Shown piece by piece: positions 1 through 8,758 of a stretch of 20,337 nucleotides of DNA (positions are counted from its first letter, which is position 1; every line of letters begins with the position of its first letter). The notes below the pieces were generated by a model. That model was given only the letters and a program-made list of their open reading frames with translations. It was not told where the DNA came from and made no database searches. Source of the stretch: a virus; IMG/VR virus record IMGVR_UViG_3300032288_001910, positions 1 to 20,337 of that record; one strand, 5' to 3'. The translations under genes and the position numbers were made by a program.

Positions 1-509
1 CTAAAACTGTTGAAGAGATTCAAGACAACCTTGACTTGCCTAATATTTATTCAATACTTGATATTTCTGCAGGAATAAAAATTAGTAAAGAATCCGAAGA
101 GGCCGTAAAAGACCAAGCAAAAGATAGCGGAACTACTTGGGATGAACTAGATCTTGCAAAACTAGAATCTGAAGTATTTTTGTTGGGTATATGGAAAGAC
201 TATCAAGAACTAGAAATATCATTGTCAATGCCAGAACTACTGGCAACACTAGCAAGCAAAAGAGAATTAGACTATGAAGAAAAGAAGTTTTTAGCAGCAA
301 TTCAGGGAGTTGATTTAGAGGGAGAGTCCAATTCTGGCAAGGGACAAAAAGAATGGGAAGACATGAAAGCCAGAGTATTTAGCCAAGGGGCTACATCTGA
401 TAGTAATGATGTTCTTTCACTACAAGGTGTTAATGCACAAAAGGCAGGGTTTGGTATTGGTTTTGGTCTTGATTATGAAGACGCTAGAGACCCCTCCGTT
501 ATGCTATAA
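1..509 (+). CDS. Tail assembly chaperone, long form (5' end outside window)
   Basis: The frame is open from the left edge (first full codon at base 3) to TAA at 507-509, so the N-terminus is missing. The TTG at 36 lies inside an already conserved stretch and is not a credible start. The visible part begins with a segment (LDLPNIYSILDISAGI) that resembles the C-terminal half of the next gene's product (LDLPTVYKIVEAASGI). It continues with an acidic, helix-rich extension containing WDELDLAKLESEVFLLG and RELDYEEKKFLAAIQGVDL, and ends in a Gly/Phe-rich tail. A position just before the tape measure gene and this two-part build fit a G/GT-type chaperone, which coats the tape measure protein during tail assembly in the host cytoplasm. 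In most siphophages the extension is added by a ribosomal frameshift; here core and extension share one frame. The family call rests on context and remembered actinophage proteins. Confidence 0.65.
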   Translation, partial: KTVEEIQDNLDLPNIYSILDISAGIKISKESEEAVKDQAKDSGTTWDELDLAKLESEVFLLGIWKDYQELEISLSMPELLATLASKRELDYEEKKFLAAIQGVDLEGESNSGKGQKEWEDMKARVFSQGATSDSNDVLSLQGVNAQKAGFGIGFGLDYEDARDPSVML

Positions 510-510
510 T
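502..510 (+). promoter_or_regulatory. Possible extended -10 promoter
   Basis: TGCTATAAT is a perfect TGn-TATAAT extended -10 element overlapping the last codons and stop of the long chaperone gene. Transcription would start near 517, leaving a leader of about 20 bases with the AGGAGG site intact before the ATG at 538. No convincing -35 hexamer lies 16-18 bases upstream, and the sequence also encodes Met-Leu-stop, so chance is a real alternative. Confidence 0.3.
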
Positions 511-525
511 TAACTAAGCCTACAC

Positions 526-531
526 AGGAGG
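526..531 (+). promoter_or_regulatory. Strong Shine-Dalgarno site AGGAGG
   Basis: A perfect AGGAGG lies six bases before the ATG at 538. The segment AGGAGGAAATTAATGGC is almost identical to the start region of the gene at 15676 (AGGAGGAAATAAATGGC). It fixes the start at 538 and suggests high expression of the short chaperone gene. Confidence 0.75.
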
Positions 532-537
532 AAATTA

Positions 538-858
538 ATGGCAACAAAGGTATATGAGGGTAACAAACTTACTCTAATTGACGGAACAGAAATTGAGGTC
601 AGACCTCTTAAGATTTCTCTACTTCGTCCATTTATGAAGAAGTTTGAAGGAGTAGCAGCGGTGGCAGACAATAATGAAAAGTCAATGACTCTTCTTGTTG
701 AATGTGTACAGATTGCTATGGAACAGTATAAGCCAGAATTGGCAAAAGACTTAGGTGCATTGGAAGAACTTCTAGACCTTCCAACTGTTTATAAGATTGT
801 TGAAGCAGCATCAGGCATTGACCTTGGATCTGCAGCAGACATTCTTGCATCTGAATAA
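538..858 (+). CDS. Short tail assembly chaperone-like protein
   Basis: This 106-residue protein begins at an ATG with a perfect AGGAGG and a 28-base gap after the long chaperone gene. Its N-terminus is beta-like (VYEGNKLTLIDGTEIEVRPL), followed by helices and the segment LLDLPTVYKIVEAASGI. That segment matches the in-window start of the preceding product (LDLP, Y, I, G and I conserved). It is therefore probably a paralogue of the chaperone core without the C-terminal extension, that is, the abundant G-like partner. The tape measure gene follows after 22 bases. A chaperone role is inferred from position and the internal similarity. A minor virion protein is the alternative. Confidence 0.6.
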   Translation: MATKVYEGNKLTLIDGTEIEVRPLKISLLRPFMKKFEGVAAVADNNEKSMTLLVECVQIAMEQYKPELAKDLGALEELLDLPTVYKIVEAASGIDLGSAADILASE

Positions 859-880
859 AACAACTTAAAAGAGGTGATAC

Positions 881-3800
881 ATGGCTGATGTAAATGCTAA
901 TATTGGCGTAAATATTGATACGTCTGCAGCATTAGAGCAACTCAAGGCTCTACAACGTCAGATCTCACAGTTTCACACCTCAATCGCTAAGTCTAGTGAA
1001 GCAGCAGCACTTGCACAGAGGGATCTGCAGAGAAACTTTCTTAATAGCGTAAATGCTATTGGGGCTTTCTCTGCAGAACTCCGCACTGTTAAAACAACAT
1101 CAGAATCTTTTACTTCGTCTCTTGAAAAGAACAAGTTCTCAATGCGAGAATACTTTCGCTATGCGGGAGCAGCAACACAAACATTTGGTAAGTTATTTAG
1201 GTCCGAGTTTGACACAATTGGCAGGGTAGCAGAAGACAGAGTAAAGACACTTCAGACTCAGTACATCAAGATGGGTCGTGATGCCTCTGGAGCAATGAAG
1301 GCAATAGCAATAAGACCAGATCAACTTGATATGGGTAATTATTCAACACAGTTACAAATTGCTGCACAAAAACAAGCACTATTTAATCAATTAATGAAAC
1401 AAGGTTCTACCAATCTTCTAAACTTTGGTAAGAACACACAGTGGGCTGGTCGTCAGTTGATGGTTGGATTTACCCTACCACTTATTGCACTTGGTAGCGC
1501 TGCATCAAAAACCTTTATGGACATGGAAGCAGCAGCACTAAAGTTTAGAAAAGTTTACGGGGATTTATTTACACCACAGGCAGAAACAGATCAAGCGCTA
1601 GCAGATATTCAAGCACTTGGAAGAGAATTTACTAAGTATGGTATTGCCGTATCTGACACTGTTGGGCTTGCAGCAGATGCTGCAGCAGCAGGCTTTAGTG
1701 GGCTTGATCTTCAAAGACAGACTGCCCAAGCAACAAGACTTTCTGTACTTGGTCAAATTGATAATCAGCAAGCACTTCAAACCACTATTTCTTTGCAAAA
1801 TGCATTTGCTATTTCTAGCGACCAACTTGCAGATAGCATTAACTTCCTTAACGCAGTTGAAAACCAAACTGTAACATCTCTTGACGATATTACTATTGCA
1901 ATTCCAAAGGTTGCTCCAGTTATTCAGCAACTTGGTGGAGATGTTAAAGATCTTGCATTCTTCTTAACAGCAATGAAGGAGGGTGGAGTAAACGCATCAG
2001 AAGGTGCTAACGCACTCAAGTCTGGTCTTGCAGCATTAATTAACCCTACTAACTCAGCACGTAAGATGCTTAAGGGAATGAACATTGATATTGATGCTAT
2101 AGTCAATAGTAATAAAGGAGACCTTAAAGCAACAGTAATTGGGTTTGCACAAGCACTTGACACACTTGCTCCGCTTGCAAGAGCAAGAGCAATTGAGACT
2201 ATGTTTGGTAAGTTCCAGTTTGCTCGTCTATCAACATTGTTCCAGAATGTAACAAAAGATGGAACTCAGGCAGCAAGAGTTCTTCAGTTAGCAGGTTCTT
2301 CAGTAGAAGATCTTGCTGCATTATCTGACAAAGAATTAGGAATGACTGCAGAATCTGCAATGAATAAATTTAAGAAGGCTGTAGAAGATCTTAAATTTGC
2401 AATCATCCCTGTCGGAGAAGCATTCTTAAAAGCAATAACTCCAATCCTTGATTTTATAACTAATATTGCAGAAAAATTCTCAGGTCTATCTGATAGAACT
2501 AAAAAAGCAATAACGCTTATGGTTACTGTTATTGCTGGCCTTGGCCCAGTACTACTTATGACATTTGGTTTGCTTGCTAATGGTGTAGCAAACATTATAA
2601 AGTTGTTCTTAACACTTCGTACAGGATATCAAAAATTAACTGGGCAATCAAAAAATCTTGGTGAACAAACTCAGTATATGACCATGGAGCAGTTAGATGC
2701 AGCAGCAGCAGCACACTCTCTTAATCAGGCACACGCAACACTAACACAACAGTTTACCGCAGAAACAAATGCAGTAAAGCAACTTATAACTGCATATCAA
2801 AATGCAACAACAGCGGGTGCAAGATTTGCAATGACTAACCCTGGCATGATGATGCCACCAAATGTAAGAAAGATGGCAGAAGGTGGAATTGTTGTTGGTC
2901 CTGGCACTGGAACATCTGATTCAGTTCCAACAATGCTTTCAAATGGTGAGTCAGTAATTCCAGCAGATAGAACAAAGCAATATGGTGGATTAATTCGTGG
3001 AATTATTGCTGGAAATATTCCTGGCTTTGCTGGTGGAGTTGTTAACTTTGGTGGTAAAAACTTTAATATTCCAGTAACATCAAGAACATCACAAGGAGCA
3101 ATTGAGGGTATTCTTTCTAAATTTAGCAAGGACATAGAAGGTCTTACACTTGCACTTGATGCACTAGAAGCAAACGCAAGAGAACTTGGAATGTCTTTCC
3201 AAGAAATGAAAGCAGACGAACTAAAAACATTCTTAGATGAATTTGGTGTTGAAAGAAATAGAGCAAAGGGTAGTGCCTCATCTGGAGGATTTGTTTTTGC
3301 ACATGCACAAGAGCGTGGAGATGACGTAAGAGATATTCAAGAAATACAAAGATTAGTAGATTTATCAGATGGTGCTGTTAAGAAATATCTTCAAGCAACA
3401 CTAGACCAATTAAAATCTGCAGAAACAGCAAGAATAGAACTTGCAGCAGCAGAAAAAGAACAAGCATCACTTATTAAAAAACTTAGTCAAGCAAAAACTG
3501 ATTCAGAAAAATCAGCAATACAGGCTCAACTTGTTGCAATAGAAGAAACAAAGGCTTTAGCGCAAGGGGTTATAAAAGCAGCAGAATCAGCCAAAACATA
3601 TACTCTAAGTAACTTTGGATTTGTTCTTCCAGAAAAAGCAAATAAAGGAAAAATGTCTCCTACTGCAGTTGCAGAACAGTTTACTGGCGAAAATATGTCA
3701 AGAACGATGGTACCTATTTATGCTGAATATGCAAGAAAACTTGGAATGTCACTTGATGAAGCATTGGCAGATCCAGCAATCGCTGCACAAATGCATGCAG

Positions 3801-6800
3801 ACATGGCTCAATTTGGACAGTTAATATCTAATGAAATAGGAAAGGTTACAACAGATTTCTTGGCTGACCCAGACTTTTATGCTGCTGTTGAAAGAGCAAG
3901 ACAAGGACTTACTGGAGCAGTATCAGATATATTAATTGATGCTGTTAATGATTTAAAAAAGGTGTCAACAGTTGTAACCCAAGGTGGTGCGGCAAATAGA
4001 GGCTCTGAAGGACAAAGAACTGGAATTGCTCAAAGAGAAACAGCACTTCGTAATTACTTAGGGGTTGCTCAAGGAGGAATATCCTATAGAGATATTGGAA
4101 CAGCAGAATATGTTGCTATGGGTGCAAGAATACCTACGCCAGTACCAATTCCAACTACAGCCGTACAACCTTTTGCTAACTCAGCACCATTTCAATCAAG
4201 AGTTGATTTAAGTGGTCCATCAGCAAGTAATCTAAACACTAATCCTGCACAAGTAAATAGACTAGTTTCTGGACAGTCTGGACTTCCACAGTTAACAGAA
4301 CAACAAATTCAAGAAAGAAATGCAAAGGCACTTGCAAGAATTAAAAGAAATTCTGAAGCAATGGCAAATCAAGCAGTTCAATCAACTGCAGCAGCAGCAG
4401 GAACTCAGTCTCCATCAAGAAGAACAATTCCAATTGGAGAAGATATTGCTCGTGGTTTAGAAGTAGGAATGAACAATAGAAAAGATGATGTTGCAGTAGT
4501 CGCACAGTCTCTTGCAGGTGCTGCCGTAGGAGGTACAAAAGGTCCAAGAGGATCATATAGACCACAAGGCCCATCAAATGTTCCAGCAGCAGTTCTTAGA
4601 CAAACAGAAGAAAAGATGGCAAATGCAAGAACAACAGCAGCATCAAGAGCAGCACAGCAGCAACAGCAACAACAGCAAGCACTCACTGCTGCAGCATTAA
4701 AAGAAAAACAAGCACGTGAAGCATCTGCTGCTAGAATGGGCAAATTTAATAATGCAATTCAGGGTGGATCATTTGCCTTAATGAGTCTTTCTGGTGTAGC
4801 ACAAATGTTTGGCGGTAGTCTTGGAAAGATATCATCAGTAATTTTTACCCTCTCTGGAGCACTGTTTGCATTACAAACCATAACACAGTTATTAACGCAA
4901 GCAAAAGCACTAGAATTAATTCAATCAAGATTTGGTATGGCTAAAAATGCTATGAAGATGGCAAAGGGTGGAAGCGGAATTGCTGGCATGGGTGGTCTTC
5001 TTGGAAAGTCTGGCTTGATGGGAAATATAGCCAGAGTTGGACTTGGAATAACTAGATTCTTAGGGCCAATTGGATTAGCAGTAACTGCTGTAACTGCACT
5101 TGTTGGTGGATTTAAACTTCTTCGTAACTGGCAAGAACGTCAGAGAATTGCAATTGAAGGTTTGGGAGATGCTGCACTTCTTTCATCAGAAAAGTTAAAA
5201 ACTCTTGGTGATTTCTTTGGAGTTACTCCGCAAAAAACACCACTTGAAAGAACTGGTACACAACTTATACTTAACCAAGAAAAAAGAAGTGAAGTTGACA
5301 AACTAAGAGACTCTGAAGGATTCCAAAAAAACTTTAAGACAGATATTGCCTCTTTAAAGGGAGCAACTGACAGTCAGGCTGCACTTATACTAAAATCTTT
5401 AACTGTGCAATTAAAGGGTAAAGGTTTTGCTAAAGATCAAATTGACACAATTATAAAGTCACTTCAGGAGGAATCTGGAAAGACTAATCTTAATATTGAC
5501 TTTGCTAGTATAGATCTTGCAACAAAGGGTGGACAAGAAAATCTTGCAAAGAGTGTTCAGGCCCTTGGCAATCGTTTTGGAAAGCAGTTTGGCAAGGGGT
5601 ATTCTGCCGAAACAGGTTCTGCAATTAATCGTGCAAACGGAAAAATAGTTACATGGACAAAAGAAACCCTAAGTAAGGGTTTACAGAAAAACTTAAACTT
5701 AACAGCAAAAGCATTTACTGGAATGATAAATGGTCTTTCTGGTCAACTTGCAAATGGTAGCATAAATGCACAACAATTTAACCAATCATTTGGTGCTATT
5801 TCAGATACAATTACAAAAATGCCAAGGGCACAGGCAATGCTTCTTCTTAATAATATTCTAAAAACTATGCCTGGAGAACTTGCTAAGTCAGCAATTGGAA
5901 TGAAAAAACTTTCAGACAAAATGCTTATTATGCAAGCAGCAGCATTAGGTGTAGCAACAATTACTCAAGAGATGAAAGATGTTTTGAATGCAGCAGCAGA
6001 AAACCCTAATGACTCAAGGTATCAGCAGGCAGCAGCCTTAACTAGAGAAAAAATTAAGAAGGACATGGAATTAATACTAAAGGGGTACGAAGATATAGCA
6101 AAGGCTCAAGATGCTGCAGATGCTAAAGAAAAGGGCGAAGGAAAGAAGAGTAACCTACAACTTGCAATTGAGCAATTAAAGAAACAGCAATCAGAACTAA
6201 AGAATACTGCTAAGGCCTATGCTCTACTTCAGAAAGCAGGGCTTGATTCTGCAACGGCTATGGAATATGCAAAAGATCAGACAATTGCACTTGGTCTTGC
6301 AACAAAGGGACTTAAGTTAGATCAAGTAAGAGAGTTTGCAGAATTAATGAAGCAAATTTCAGCAGGTGCTAATTCTCAAAGTCTAAAAGAATTTTTTGCA
6401 AACCTTAAAAAAGAGAATGAATCCAAAGCAGCATTTTCTAAAATATCTAAAGACATTTATGCAATGGGTGGAAGTTTAGAAGACATTAATAACATTATGG
6501 AAAATTCTGCACTAGTTGAAGGTTTCTTAGATGCAGAAAAGGGAGCAGCAAGAATTCAGCGTTATCTTGATTTAATTAAAACTGGCAAGGCACTAGACCT
6601 TAAGATTCAACTATCAACCCCAGAAGGTGTTGAAAAAATGTTTAGTGATTTATCAGACAAGGCTAATCAATACTTTGATATCCTTGAAAGAAATGTTGAA
6701 AAGAAATTTAAAAATCCTATTAAGGCTGCAGAAAAGGCTGCTACAGATACTGCCAATGCAGTAAAAAAGATTCAAGATGAAATAACTGGACTACAAGATG

Positions 6801-8098
6801 AATCTTCCAAGATTCAAAGAAAAATTGAAGAAAGTATAACTAGACCTACAGATCTTTTGCAACAAAGAAATGCAGTGCTTTCTGAGAATATGACACTCAT
6901 TGACAGCATAGCAGAAGGCATAAACGAAAAATATGATGCACAGGCAAATGCTCTTTCTAAGGTTTCTGAAATTAATCAAGAAATTGCAAACCAGCAAAGG
7001 CAACAACTTGATCTTGCAAGTGCAATAACAACTGGAGATATTGCTGCTGCAGCAAAGGCTGCACAGGAGATGAGAGCACAAGCAGCATCTGCTAGAAATG
7101 AAGCATCTGCTAAAACATTAGAGGCATCAAGACAATCAGAACTTGATAGAATAACAGTTAATGGAATGACTGCAGCACAAATTAAAAAAGAACAGTTTGA
7201 TATTGATAGAAAAATTTATGCACTTGAGCAGCAAAGACTTCCACTTACAAAATCTATACAAGATATTGAAGATGACATTTATAAGATTCAAAATGGTAAA
7301 TTACTAACTGCACAAAAGCAGCAAGAAGAAGCAGACGCACTTCTTCAAAAACTTAAAGATGAAAAACAAGCAGAACTTGATTCAATTGAGTTACAAAAAG
7401 AATACTGGATAGACACTCAACTTGAAATTGATAATGCCAAGATAAAGGCTGGAGAATTTAATGATGTTCTTGATATGTCAATTACTAAACTAAAAGCAAT
7501 GGTTGATTTATGGAGAAGCCTACAGGGAGCAACTACCTCATCTTCTTCAGGCGGGGGACAAACAACAACTACATCAACTGTTACACCAGAAGTAGTAGAT
7601 GATATTGCAACAACAATTGTTGATAAGGTTACAACAATTCCTTCATCTGTAATTAGAGAAAAATATATAAATGAAGCACAAGCATCAAGTTATCTTGCTG
7701 ATCAGGCAATTACTTCTAGAGGGCTTGGCAATAGAGCAGCAGGAATGCTAAAGGGTATGCTTGGTTTTTCAGGTGGAGGTATGGTTCCGAAGTATTTTGC
7801 TGCAGGTGGATTTGCTCGTGGTACCGACACAGTTCCAGCAATGCTGACACCTGGAGAGTTTGTTGTCAAGAGATTTGCGGTAGATAAGTTTGGACTTAAC
7901 AATCTTAATGCTATTAATGATGGAACATTTAGACCAAAATCAACGGTAGCATCTGTAAACAATAATTCCAATTCAGTGTATAATTATGGTATAAGTGTTA
8001 ATGTTTCTAACTCAAATGCAAGCACAGACGATATTGCAAGGGCAGTAATGACTCAGATTAGAAATATTGATAATCAAAGAATTAGAGGGCAAAGATAA
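881..8098 (+). CDS. Tail tape measure protein
   Basis: This 2405-residue protein fixes tail length and passes through the tail tube during DNA ejection. The ATG at 881 has AGAGGTGAT just upstream. Residues about 185-475 look like the TP901-type tape measure core: a hydrophobic GRQLMVGFTLPLIALG start, then FTKYGIAVSDTVGLAADAAAAG. Hydrophobic segments lie near 190-210, 545-580, 1295-1337 and 1392-1415. A Gly-rich GPGTGTSDSVPTMLSNGE motif at 668-697 recurs near the C-terminus at 2309-2331. SPSRRTIPIGEDIARGLEVGM near 1176-1197 matches the SPS...iG..i..Gl..G motif common in tape measures. Residues 1259-1266 are eight glutamines. A long coiled-coil-prone region spans about 1940-2217. The end (IARAVMTQIRNIDNQRIRGQR) is basic. 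Residues 705-1170 show no domain I recognise. The gene overlaps the next by one base (TAATG). At roughly 0.15 nm per residue the tail would exceed 300 nm. Confidence 0.93.
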   Translation: MADVNANIGVNIDTSAALEQLKALQRQISQFHTSIAKSSEAAALAQRDLQRNFLNSVNAIGAFSAELRTVKTTSESFTSSLEKNKFSMREYFRYAGAATQTFGKLFRSEFDTIGRVAEDRVKTLQTQYIKMGRDASGAMKAIAIRPDQLDMGNYSTQLQIAAQKQALFNQLMKQGSTNLLNFGKNTQWAGRQLMVGFTLPLIALGSAASKTFMDMEAAALKFRKVYGDLFTPQAETDQALADIQALGREFTKYGIAVSDTVGLAADAAAAGFSGLDLQRQTAQATRLSVLGQIDNQQALQTTISLQNAFAISSDQLADSINFLNAVENQTVTSLDDITIAIPKVAPVIQQLGGDVKDLAFFLTAMKEGGVNASEGANALKSGLAALINPTNSARKMLKGMNIDIDAIVNSNKGDLKATVIGFAQALDTLAPLARARAIETMFGKFQFARLSTLFQNVTKDGTQAARVLQLAGSSVEDLAALSDKELGMTAESAMNKFKKAVEDLKFAIIPVGEAFLKAITPILDFITNIAEKFSGLSDRTKKAITLMVTVIAGLGPVLLMTFGLLANGVANIIKLFLTLRTGYQKLTGQSKNLGEQTQYMTMEQLDAAAAAHSLNQAHATLTQQFTAETNAVKQLITAYQNATTAGARFAMTNPGMMMPPNVRKMAEGGIVVGPGTGTSDSVPTMLSNGESVIPADRTKQYGGLIRGIIAGNIPGFAGGVVNFGGKNFNIPVTSRTSQGAIEGILSKFSKDIEGLTLALDALEANARELGMSFQEMKADELKTFLDEFGVERNRAKGSASSGGFVFAHAQERGDDVRDIQEIQRLVDLSDGAVKKYLQATLDQLKSAETARIELAAAEKEQASLIKKLSQAKTDSEKSAIQAQLVAIEETKALAQGVIKAAESAKTYTLSNFGFVLPEKANKGKMSPTAVAEQFTGENMSRTMVPIYAEYARKLGMSLDEALADPAIAAQMHADMAQFGQLISNEIGKVTTDFLADPDFYAAVERARQGLTGAVSDILIDAVNDLKKVSTVVTQGGAANRGSEGQRTGIAQRETALRNYLGVAQGGISYRDIGTAEYVAMGARIPTPVPIPTTAVQPFANSAPFQSRVDLSGPSASNLNTNPAQVNRLVSGQSGLPQLTEQQIQERNAKALARIKRNSEAMANQAVQSTAAAAGTQSPSRRTIPIGEDIARGLEVGMNNRKDDVAVVAQSLAGAAVGGTKGPRGSYRPQGPSNVPAAVLRQTEEKMANARTTAASRAAQQQQQQQQALTAAALKEKQAREASAARMGKFNNAIQGGSFALMSLSGVAQMFGGSLGKISSVIFTLSGALFALQTITQLLTQAKALELIQSRFGMAKNAMKMAKGGSGIAGMGGLLGKSGLMGNIARVGLGITRFLGPIGLAVTAVTALVGGFKLLRNWQERQRIAIEGLGDAALLSSEKLKTLGDFFGVTPQKTPLERTGTQLILNQEKRSEVDKLRDSEGFQKNFKTDIASLKGATDSQAALILKSLTVQLKGKGFAKDQIDTIIKSLQEESGKTNLNIDFASIDLATKGGQENLAKSVQALGNRFGKQFGKGYSAETGSAINRANGKIVTWTKETLSKGLQKNLNLTAKAFTGMINGLSGQLANGSINAQQFNQSFGAISDTITKMPRAQAMLLLNNILKTMPGELAKSAIGMKKLSDKMLIMQAAALGVATITQEMKDVLNAAAENPNDSRYQQAAALTREKIKKDMELILKGYEDIAKAQDAADAKEKGEGKKSNLQLAIEQLKKQQSELKNTAKAYALLQKAGLDSATAMEYAKDQTIALGLATKGLKLDQVREFAELMKQISAGANSQSLKEFFANLKKENESKAAFSKISKDIYAMGGSLEDINNIMENSALVEGFLDAEKGAARIQRYLDLIKTGKALDLKIQLSTPEGVEKMFSDLSDKANQYFDILERNVEKKFKNPIKAAEKAATDTANAVKKIQDEITGLQDESSKIQRKIEESITRPTDLLQQRNAVLSENMTLIDSIAEGINEKYDAQANALSKVSEINQEIANQQRQQLDLASAITTGDIAAAAKAAQEMRAQAASARNEASAKTLEASRQSELDRITVNGMTAAQIKKEQFDIDRKIYALEQQRLPLTKSIQDIEDDIYKIQNGKLLTAQKQQEEADALLQKLKDEKQAELDSIELQKEYWIDTQLEIDNAKIKAGEFNDVLDMSITKLKAMVDLWRSLQGATTSSSSGGGQTTTTSTVTPEVVDDIATTIVDKVTTIPSSVIREKYINEAQASSYLADQAITSRGLGNRAAGMLKGMLGFSGGGMVPKYFAAGGFARGTDTVPAMLTPGEFVVKRFAVDKFGLNNLNAINDGTFRPKSTVASVNNNSNSVYNYGISVNVSNSNASTDDIARAVMTQIRNIDNQRIRGQR
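2882..2971 (+). repeat. Tape measure Gly-rich motif, internal copy
   Basis: Residues 668-697 contain GPGTGTSDSVPTMLSNGESV, a motif common in tape measure proteins. It shares G-T-(S)-D-(S/T)-V-P-x-M-L-x-x-G-E-x-V with the C-terminal copy. The two copies are about 1,640 residues apart. Confidence 0.6.
4655..4678 (+). repeat. CAR microsatellite encoding eight glutamines
   Basis: Eight consecutive CAG/CAA codons encode Gln1259-1266 of the tape measure protein, in an Ala/Gln-rich helical stretch just before the hydrophobic region. The mixed CAG and CAA codons limit, but do not exclude, replication slippage. Confidence 0.9.
7805..7873 (+). repeat. Tape measure Gly-rich motif, C-terminal copy
   Basis: Residues 2309-2331 contain GTDTVPAMLTPGEFVVKR, the second copy of the motif seen at 668-697. 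It sits about 75 residues before the C-terminus, where such motifs are usual in tape measure proteins. Confidence 0.6.
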
Positions 8099-8757
8099 TG
8101 GCTACCCAAGGCTATCTTAATGGCAGAAAGCGGTATTCAAGACCGCAAGCAATTCTTTGGGCAAATAGCCCAGGAACACTTGTAGACGGCCTCTACGTGC
8201 CCACAGGACAGGAGATAGGGGCAGATCCTACCCTTACCACGGGAGGACCAGAACAGTTCTTAATCTTGTCAGACCATAATAGATCAGATATGGCATTTAC
8301 ACCAGAAAGAATTGAAAAGAGACAAAGAACTATTAATGGCAGAATGCGTTCATACCATATTGCTGATAAGATGAAGTTTTCAACCTCTTGGAATAATCTA
8401 CCATCTAGAGCATATAGCGCTACACCAAATTTTGATCAAGACGGTGTATCGGATTATCTTAGAACAACTAATGAGTATACTGCAGATGGTGGAGCAGGTG
8501 GAGTTGAATTACTTGATTGGTATGAAAAGCACACTGGCTCATTTTGGATGTTTCTTGCATACGACAAGCATAATAACTTTGCACCAACCGAAGTAGACCT
8601 AGATGCAGAATATAAACACCTTAATCAATATAATGAGGTTATAGAAGTTTATTTCTCTGAGTTTAATTATAATGTTGTAAAGCGTGGTGGAGGAAGTAAT
8701 CCTGGTACCTTTGGTCATGACCTATGGAATATATCTGTAAGTTTAGAAGAGGTATAA
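8098..8757 (+). CDS. Distal-tail-like minor tail protein
   Basis: This 219-residue protein starts at an ATG sharing one base with the tape measure stop (TAATG), so it is probably translationally coupled. It has no signal peptide or membrane segment. It is rich in aromatic residues, with recognisable stretches RTINGRMRSYHIADKMKFS and WYEKHTGSFWMFLAYD. Its place between tape measure and hub is where distal tail (Dit-like) proteins that join the tube to the hub are normally encoded. I cannot confirm that fold from sequence alone, so the role is positional. Codons 30-55 are unusually G/C-rich compared with the rest of the gene (GGC CTC TAC GTG CCC). Confidence 0.55.
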   Translation: MATQGYLNGRKRYSRPQAILWANSPGTLVDGLYVPTGQEIGADPTLTTGGPEQFLILSDHNRSDMAFTPERIEKRQRTINGRMRSYHIADKMKFSTSWNNLPSRAYSATPNFDQDGVSDYLRTTNEYTADGGAGGVELLDWYEKHTGSFWMFLAYDKHNNFAPTEVDLDAEYKHLNQYNEVIEVYFSEFNYNVVKRGGGSNPGTFGHDLWNISVSLEEV

Positions 8758-8758
8758 A

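Noticed and set aside
36-38. TTG as the start of the first chaperone gene
   Set aside because: The same frame is open to the window edge and the conserved segment begins upstream of it, so the true start lies outside the window.
1598-7971. Several open frames on the - strand and in other + frames within the tape measure gene
   Set aside because: They lie wholly inside a clearly coding frame, have no ribosome sites, and their products are low-complexity or Leu/Cys-rich as expected for shadow frames.
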